Source: Chalara sp. BL73
Taxonomy: Eukaryota; Ascomycota; Leotiomycetes; Helotiales
Assembly: GCA_918026815.1 (NCBI GenBank)
Contig: CAKJVC010000150.1
Coordinates: 682,001-746,000, forward strand
DNA: 64,000 nucleotides
Direction of reading: 5' to 3'
A program made the translations under genes and the position numbers. Below are positions 56,931 through 64,000 of this stretch, piece by piece. The notes under the pieces are model-generated. The model ran no database searches, was not told the origin of the DNA, and worked only from the letters and a program-made list of their open reading frames with translations. Every line of letters starts with the position of its first letter. Positions within the stretch are counted from its first letter, which is position 1.

Positions 56931-57945
56931 GTCGGACCATATTCCTGCCCCAAAAAAAACTCGCCCTCACTCTCAGAATTTACGCTCTCTCTAGGCCACT
57001 ATTAAACTCCGCCTGAAGGTTTGGCGTTACGCCTGCTGCACCTTTCGCTGTATCGACGTTAGTTATATCACAGACGAAATGTTGGACTAAGGCCCACCTT
57101 CTACATCACAGTTTAGTGCCATCTTCGCCAATTTATAGGTTTTGCTGGGATCCATATTTGGCCTCAGATTAATCTTCAATATCCACTCTATACATGTACT
57201 TAGTCTTTACGATACCCTTTGCAATAGCTCAATTCAGTCGTCGCTCAATGCGCCAATTTGCACCTTACACTATTGCAACAGGTCTATAATAACAAAGCAC
57301 TGCGAATAAGTGGCTGATTTTTGCTCGCGCACAACGGCGTATATAGAAGATAAGTTTCTTTATTAGATTTTACATCTGTACGAGTAGGTCAACAAGAGGG
57401 GATACTCAGGACACGGGTAGATCCACGATAATGGAGGTATGGCCGACTCCGATACGATGTGCGACAAGAAGTGTCTGATATATCTTGCGGTACTCCCAAT
57501 GCGATATATAGCAAAGATCTTTACTGGATTTGGCGCAAGAGTGGCCAAATACATCCTCCCTCGTTGGGTCGCGTAGACTGGGAGGGAAAATTGAGTGGCC
57601 AAGCCTTCGCTATGCTCCAGTAGCAGTGGTAAAGAGTCGGTTTAATTCGACAAACCCTTGCTCTACCTACCCATTATCTTTGTGATGTAACAATTTAATT
57701 GCAAGGAGGGACGGATCCTATGAAGATGGTAGACCCATAATAACGGAGATGCGCCCGACTCCGCACTGAGCCACAAACCCGTCTAAGATTCTGTTGCACG
57801 TGGCACGACAAGCTTTTAAAGGAACTTCTTTTCCCCTGGTCGAAATGTTAAACCGCATTAAAAGGGGGGCAAGCTCTTGCCGTCTCCCTTCCTATTACGT
57901 GTAAGGAGTCTCCAAGTTGAAGATATATTTATTCTATATAAACTA
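56931..57945. other. Transposon-flank-like region
   Basis: Contains two diverged copies (around 57421-57460 and 57731-57770) of a segment with the core GGAG-GCCCGACTCCG, also present near 10645. No gene. Confidence 0.5.
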
Positions 57946-58540
57946 ATGTTGCATATGGGCTCTATTAGCGTCAATAACAACCCAGCACCTATCCTATCAC
58001 GAGTTGTAAAGCTCGTCAGCACTGCCCCCAGCCTCCCAAATCAACTCTTGCAGCCCGTCTCTCGATATTATTTTGATTGTATTTAGTTCTTCATCCAGCT
58101 CCAGGCATGTTTTATCAGGTTCAAATCAGGCAAGTAAGGAGGGCTAATTGAACCTCCCAATTCTATGGGCGTCCGTATGATGCTGGATAAATCTTGGCCG
58201 GTGAGCAGGAACGCTATTTTGCACCCAGATATAGGCTGTCTTTAAGTGTAAAAATTCCTTGATTGTGGGCAAAAATACACTCACAGAGCCTGTGGCTCGT
58301 AATAGCCCTCTATTTTCCCCTAAAAGAACGCTTGCATCGTCTTTCCATCAACTGTACCGAGACACATCCCGGGCACGCAAGCTGCTACGAACGCAATTGA
58401 GTAACTCTTTACTAGTATGATATGGAATACTATTTGAGTTGAGTACGAAGCTCCTATACTAAGGAAACTGTCCTTATATAGACATTTCGTGCGGAATGTA
58501 CCTTCATGGGCTCTTCGTTGACCGAAGCCCGTTATTTGGC
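57946..58540 (-). mobile_element. Decayed Tc1/mariner-type transposase
   Basis: On the minus strand the transposase C-terminal half is legible in broken frames: WVQNSVPAHRPRF (the usual QDNAPxH block), ISPPYLPDLNLIKHAWSWMKN (family form WPPYSPDLNPIEH), LQELIWEA, then VIDANRAHMQH at the C-terminal end (57978-57946). The upstream half towards 58540 is very degraded. Stops and frameshifts are frequent. The third catalytic acidic residue would follow the SPDLN block. No terminal repeats were found. Confidence 0.75.
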
Positions 58541-59740
58541 CGCCATGGCTATACGTGCCAGTAACAACAGACGGCCCCCAGGCTTGCCTCTATGTTCTCC
58601 AACGCAACCAAAGAATCAAACCAACGATATTTGCGTGCCTAATTAGGAACTAAAACTACCATGCGCAAAGGGATAACGATCGCAGCAAGCGGAGGGAGAC
58701 AGGCAGGCACTCACGTTAACCCAAAGCGATGGTTGACTCAAAATATACATCAGACTTTACTTCTGTCGTCGGACACCTAGCAACCGCCTGTTCCTACCAC
58801 TCAGCGACCAGAAAAAGCCCTTCGCTTATCCAACCTATACAGGCCGATCAAGTGGTCATATCTGCGTCATGATAAAAATATTGGATCATGGCAGTCACTG
58901 CTGCGTTACCTGGTCAACAAGAGTGAGAATTCCGTGGGCTACTGAGCAGCAGATCGCGCCAGGAAAAGCGTATCTTTTATATGACTGGAATCCGGTTAGC
59001 TTGCCAGGACGCGTAGGCGTGACTTCCGGGGCCGTGTTGATCTTTATCAACCTCACGGTAATCGGTGGAGAGGTCATGGTGTTTGATGGGGCCAGCGCAG
59101 GCGAAGAGCCTGTCGGCCGGCCGATTTGAGGCCACGAAATACCTGAGCAGGGTCTGGTATCTGGGATTCAGCAGCTCTGTTGGCCATGCTTATTGCACAC
59201 AGAGGCTGCGGGAGCAGGAAGCGAGGAGAAACAGCAGGAAGGCTACCTCTCTCTCGCAAGCCTACCGCTCAGCGTTGACCTAAGGCCGCTGGATTGGACA
59301 TATTGCCTGACCAGGGGTCATTTTAGTGTGGCTTTCTCTGATATTCAACCCGAGTTGCTCCGAAGAGCGGAGAGGTCGAGGATGGCATAAAATTTGAGAC
59401 CGCAATAAGGTCAGAGTCTCGACTCAGTAGCAGGGCGGTAAGCTGCTGTAGAGGTACTCTTAGCTGGATTCTCCACGCCGTCTCCTGTGAGCTTCTACCT
59501 TAGACCCTATATAGAAAAGACTAAGCTCATGGGCTATCTAGAGAGTCGTCCTAGGATGTAACCGTGCTTTTGGATCTCATTTTGATAAAAAGTCTAGTCT
59601 AGAGTAGTATATCTTTATAATAGGTATTTATCGTGGTATTTCCCGAGCATCCTGGCGTAGCGATTTTCATGAAAGCTCTCCTTTAGACGACCCATGAATA
59701 GTAACGCACGTAACAGACCGCGGATAAGACCATGGCCACC
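58541..59740. other. Intergenic, no supported gene
   Basis: Short frames only. No motif. Confidence 0.5.
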
Positions 59741-59965
59741 TCAGCCCGCCTTTCTCTTCAAAATGCTAAGACCCTCCCTTATCTCCTTCAGCTCGACCAA
59801 ACGAGCCTGCTCGCCTTTTTGCATAAGCCTTATATGCTCCTCCCTCAGTGCCGCAAAATCTTCATCTAATCGTTTGTGCCATGGGTACAATACAAATACT
59901 TGGAAACATAGGGCGGAAGTGGCGATAGCGAAGTTGGTGAAGGAGAACCGGCGCGTAACGATCAT
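59741..59965 (-). CDS. Small mitochondrial-type membrane protein
   Basis: A 74-residue frame from ATG 59965. It starts MIVTRRFSFTNFAIATSAL, a basic then hydrophobic start as in mitochondrial membrane proteins, continues FQVFVLYPWHKRLDEDF, then a charged coiled-coil helix (ALREEHIRLMQKGEQARL, LKEIREGL) and ends KRKAG. I have seen this layout in conserved short Pezizomycotina proteins resembling assembly factors, but cannot name it. One hydrophobic segment at about 10-27 would place the helix on one side of a membrane. Confidence 0.6.
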   Translation of the reverse strand: MIVTRRFSFTNFAIATSALCFQVFVLYPWHKRLDEDFAALREEHIRLMQKGEQARLVELKEIREGLSILKRKAG

Positions 59966-60597
59966 GGTTGCGGGGGGCAAAGAGAGGCTGGGCTATACGG
60001 TGCGATAGCTTGCAGGTCAGCGTGTGTTGGGAGATAAAGGTGGCGGTGACCTCTGAAACTATCGGCGATGAGGGGAGGTTGGTGTGATGGGAGTCAGACC
60101 TGTAGGGGTAGGAATGGTAAGCATAGATAAAGGCTACTAATTCTAGGGAGCGGCAGCTTACTGATATATAGAAATTCTAGAAGGATAAAGCCAAAGCGGT
60201 GGTGAGACTTGCGGCGAAAGAACTCTCAATTCAACACGAGTTGGCTGTCCCACCCGTTCGGCGCCGTTCGGAGCTAACTCGCGGTCTGGGGCTTTGCACG
60301 TGCCCGCTGTAATGCGATAATTCCTGGGAGGTTGGGGGGAAGTAAAATTTATTTAAGGGAAATCAGAATGTCTGACTCGGATAGCTTACCGGTTTTAGGC
60401 TTGTGGCTCTCTGCTGAATCCCTGTTGCCACGAGTGTGTCTTACTTGCGGCGGCGGCTACAGCAACTTGACTTGTGGTGGGTGGTGGGTCGGTGAGCCTC
60501 ACGTCCAATACTACTACTGTATCCCCGCCCCTCTATTTAGTGAAGATCAGAATGTGGCCGTTTCAATTTTTAAGTGCCGTCTGTGTATACTGGCTCT
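59966..60597. other. Intergenic
   Basis: No gene seen. Confidence 0.5.
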
Positions 60598-63132
60598 CTA
60601 GATTATCTCAAACAACTCGTCGGCCACAATACCCGCTAAAGCTTGTCCCTCCATGAGTCCGTCAACAAAGCAGTCCCCAATGAAAAGATACCGGCCATCC
60701 TTAGGCCGCAAAATATAAGGAACATCGCCACCAAACAAAACGCTCAGACGATCGCCCCCCAGCATAGAACCTGGCCCCATACCCATCAGGCCCCCAGCAG
60801 TACAGAAGAATCGTCGTCCAACACAGACATGCCGAGCCACAGCGAAAAAGCTATTGGGATCTCCAGAGTCACAATGCCAAGTGAGAAGTTCGCGCCATTC
60901 GAGAGAGCAGGGAGGCTGATGTGAGTCGGCGCATTTCAGAAGATATGCGCAACAATCGCTAAAAGACTGCCGATACTCGTCTTCGGAATGGAATGCGGAC
61001 CCTGAGGCACCCTGGCCTGCAGTAGCAATCCTGTGAAAGGATCGTGCAAGCTCTTCGATTTCCCACGGTTCCACTACCCGCGATACCTCCACCATCTTCA
61101 TCCATATCCGGAGGAGTGAGGGGCTTTGATGGCCTAGATGCACGATGGATCTAACCTTGGGAGGGGGGCGCAACCTACTAACCTCCTCAAAACGTTTCAT
61201 TTGATCGGATATGGCTTTTTCAAAAATTGGCATCTCGCTAATGAGACTTTCCTTTGGGAGATCTTGCATCCCCAAACTGATGTCGTAGTTCTGTTCCAAT
61301 TGACTCACAACTGTGTCAACCAACACTCCTCGAATGGCCAGTATTTTTGGGTCTGGACTCGGCACCAACTTAAGAGGAAGTCCAAGAGCAGCTTGGTACC
61401 CTGTTCTATGTCTTAATTCCATGCATCCATCATCTCCCTCGTCGATCTGGACCAAACTTCCCCTGTAGAATGAACTTCCCGTAAGATCAGGTACCCAAGA
61501 TGGAGTACCATCAGACCCAGCGCCTCTGCATTCCAAAGATAGTACAGTAAGACTGCGTGTTGATTCAATCAAAAACCTTGCAACTTTTTGGAAAACAACT
61601 TCTGGCCGTATGTTGTAATCTGGATATAAAGCAGCGGGCCACTGAGCACTTTGTGTTTCAACACATATCGCGAGTAGACCGAACACTTTGTCTTGAGGTT
61701 CCTTGGCCACGAAGCCGTTGCGAGTTTGCTCCAATATAGCCGATAAATGCCATTTGCGATGCGACCGCAATTCCGAGAAGGTGTCCACATTCATCAGTTG
61801 GGAGGGAATGACGGGCAGACCATCATATCTGCTCCTGAAGAGCCACGTGGCTGCACGGCTAAAGCGACCCCAGGAGTGAACAGATCGGCCGTACAATAAA
61901 AGCGGATCTCGTTGAGATAAAACCACTTCTTGGATCATCCAAACGCGATTGAACCATGACTTAGAAAGCAACCGTCCAAGTGCAGCCCATTCGGGACAAT
62001 TTAATGGAGGTAAGCCCGTAGCTGCGTGGCTTTGGATTGATAGGACGGTGGGAACACCACCGTAGCGGATCTGCTCCTCAGAGACGTCGTGGATTTGATC
62101 AGCAAGATTGAAAGCAATCTGTGCATCTCCACAGTCATTTCCCACCCAGATGAGAGTTCTTATTGCTCGCTTGTATATGGATTCCATCAGCTGGACTTGC
62201 TTACCTTTCTCTTCGTTATTGCCTTGATTGACACAGATTTGATCAACCCAGAACCATTTGCATGACAAATCCCATTCATCGTTTTCACCCTTCTTCTCTT
62301 CTTCAATCTGCACAAGCTGTTCCAGCAGAGGAAGTAGCTCTTCACTGGTACATCTTCTCGGGGCTGTAGGATCATACCCATGGTAGCCACGTTTCTCTAC
62401 AGTCCTAAGGTAACCTAGAACGATCTCTTGCCCTTCTGACCCCATTGGAAGCTCCATAGCAAGCTGTCGTAACCTGTCTCGGCATCTAGGCGGATGGATA
62501 CCTGCCTTAATGATACGCATTAGCTGTGACAGGCTCATCTGGTCCCTACATCCGTCTGACGAATCAGAATCAAAAGCCTTCCTCTGAGGGTTGTGTTCTG
62601 GCTTCACAATATCACAATTGGAGAGCTTTTGCAGGCGCCGAAGGGCGATAGCTAATTCGTCCGTCACTTTTAACTGCCCCCCTCGCCCAGAGTCCTGGAT
62701 CAAGATTGGGATATTTTGCTTGCCGGTGCCCCAGCGATAGCTTAGGGCGAAGAATGGAGGGGCTCTGTCTAGACTTGTTGTTATAACTTGACACATGATA
62801 ATTGCCGCAGAATCGTTTGTGTCTAAATTGAGGAGGCGAACGGTATTTGCTTCTGATATTGGATCGTAACGGTACGGTGTGCTCTCCGTCTCGAAAATCT
62901 TTGCAGTAGCAATTTCCTTAATACGCGGTACAGACTGAGGTAGCAAATCTGATGAAGGGCTTGCTGCTTGGAAATTGTGACTTGTAAAGTGGCGTAAGCA
63001 CGAGATGTGAATTGCAAGTAGCTGAAGGACTTACATGGCCCCCACCTCCGTGACTTCTGGTGGATCACGTTGTACCGATTTTGCCTTGTCACGCCTAGCA
63101 AGGCCGAGCTTTCTAAAGCATTTCTTCCACAT
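60598..63132 (-). CDS. HET-domain protein 4 with a long internal insertion, two exons
   Basis: The large frame lacks its own ATG, but an upstream exon 63132-63035 (start MWKKCFRKLGLARRDK) joins over a 75-bp intron (GTAAGT donor, GCAAG acceptor) to 62959-60598; 819 residues. HET motifs: FFALSYRWGTG (about 102-112), KWFWVDQICVNQGN (about 267-280) and KSWFNRVWMIQEVV. Between the first two lie about 115 extra residues rich in charged side chains, with EEKKGENDEWDL near the end. C-terminal block: GMGPGSMLGGDRLSVLFGGD and IGDCFVDGLMEGQAL. The basic first exon could help nuclear or membrane targeting. Long insertions here are known in some HET proteins. Confidence 0.9.
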
Positions 63133-64000
63133 TGCGTGGTACTTAGATCAGGGAAAATCTTCAAATGTGGATGGCATTTTTTGGGTGATAAAACGTGGTG
63201 ATTCTTCGAGCTCACAGCAGAGATATAAACCTCACCAAGTGTGGAAGTGTGAGACATTAGGCATAATTTGGGGATATTGGGTGGCTGGCTGAAAAACTTG
63301 GCTCGCAACTCGGCACACTTCTGATCCTCACATATTTTTCATGGCTGGTGTAAAATTACGGTCCGCTTTCCATCGCATTTTGTTGGTGAACTCAGATGGG
63401 ATCGTATGCTAGAAGGGAGATCGTGCAAGAATAACTAAAGGCTGTAAGGTAGAGAGCAAGGCCGCTACTTCCGCCTCAGCATACTCCGGTGCTTAATATT
63501 CAACCCCTTCGAACCTGCTTGTTAGAAGTTGTTAGTCTCGACGATAACACAGCTAGGATAAGTATAATAAGATTGATCTACAGTGTCAAAGGTAGAGGTT
63601 CTTGAGGCCTTCCCGCCGTTTCTTTACTCTGGCGAAGGTAGCGGTCTCGGCCGATTGAAGAATGCCTTGAAAATTAACTCTGACATACCACTGAAGGTGA
63701 GAGAAAAGTGAAACAAAGCTCAGCGAGCGACTTTGAGGTTCCGTTCCTCTCCTCCTTATCTCTTTTTGTAGGGCTTAGGCGTAAAGTCGATAGTCCGTGA
63801 GTCTGTCAAGAAGCAAAGCGTGTTCACAGTCGTGGACTTGATGGCAGAGCAGTCGGGAATACGTTAGTCAGGAAGATGGTAAGACTTTTTGGCGTGCTGG
63901 GGCTGCAGGGGGTAGTAGTGGTGGCTTGGAATCCGGCTGAATTGTCAAGACAAACCGACAGCCCCAGCCTCGTGACAAGCTGCAATTTCATGCTTTAGGC
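63133..64000. other. Intergenic to window edge
   Basis: Promoter side of HET gene 4. No supported gene. Confidence 0.5.

Overview
The window is nuclear DNA of a filamentous ascomycete. The evidence is short GT-AG introns (about 49-131 bp) with CTAAC/CTGAC branch sites, four HET-domain genes, and families typical of Pezizomycotina (2EXR, PDDEXK, SREBP-type bHLH, DUF1275). Helotiales or a relative is a guess only. I saw no tRNA, rRNA or CRISPR locus. Intact genes alternate with AT-rich blocks that hold broken genes and transposon debris.

Layout. 0-10 kb: the 3' part of a flavin monooxygenase, a bacterial-looking crotonase, a ubiquitin-like protein whose last exon is revealed only by splicing, and a four-exon gene joining a Helo-like/STAND-type N-terminus to Sel1-like repeats. 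10-17 kb: mostly non-coding, with a SAM methyltransferase and HET gene 1. 17-28 kb: a broken PDDEXK nuclease-like gene, a shattered ankyrin gene, a four-exon secreted beta/gamma-crystallin-like protein, LTR-like debris and a broken Zn2Cys6-type regulator. 28-37 kb: a 2EXR gene, HET gene 2, a solo LTR, an HD phosphohydrolase and a fragment carrying the six IQ motifs of a class V myosin. 37-45 kb: a large NACHT-ankyrin NLR pseudogene, a second solo LTR with perfect target duplication, a 24-bp minisatellite and HET gene 3. 45-56 kb: a broken PEP carboxykinase copy, the bHLH regulator, a membrane GNAT, an unidentified pseudogene and a DUF1275 membrane protein. 56-64 kb: a Pcl-like cyclin, a Tc1/mariner remnant, a small mitochondrial-type protein and HET gene 4.

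How it fits together. HET and NLR proteins take part in fungal non-self recognition, so four HET genes, a dead NLR and a Helo-like/Sel1 protein make the window look like an allorecognition-rich accessory region. Several stops in the broken genes fit C-to-T or G-to-A change (TGG to TAG, CAA to TAA, CGA to TGA), as expected from repeat-induced point mutation; this is inference. There is no PKS, NRPS or terpene synthase, so the monooxygenase, crotonase and methyltransferase are not evidence of a metabolite cluster. Exon joins were made by eye from splice signals plus continuity of recognised domains.
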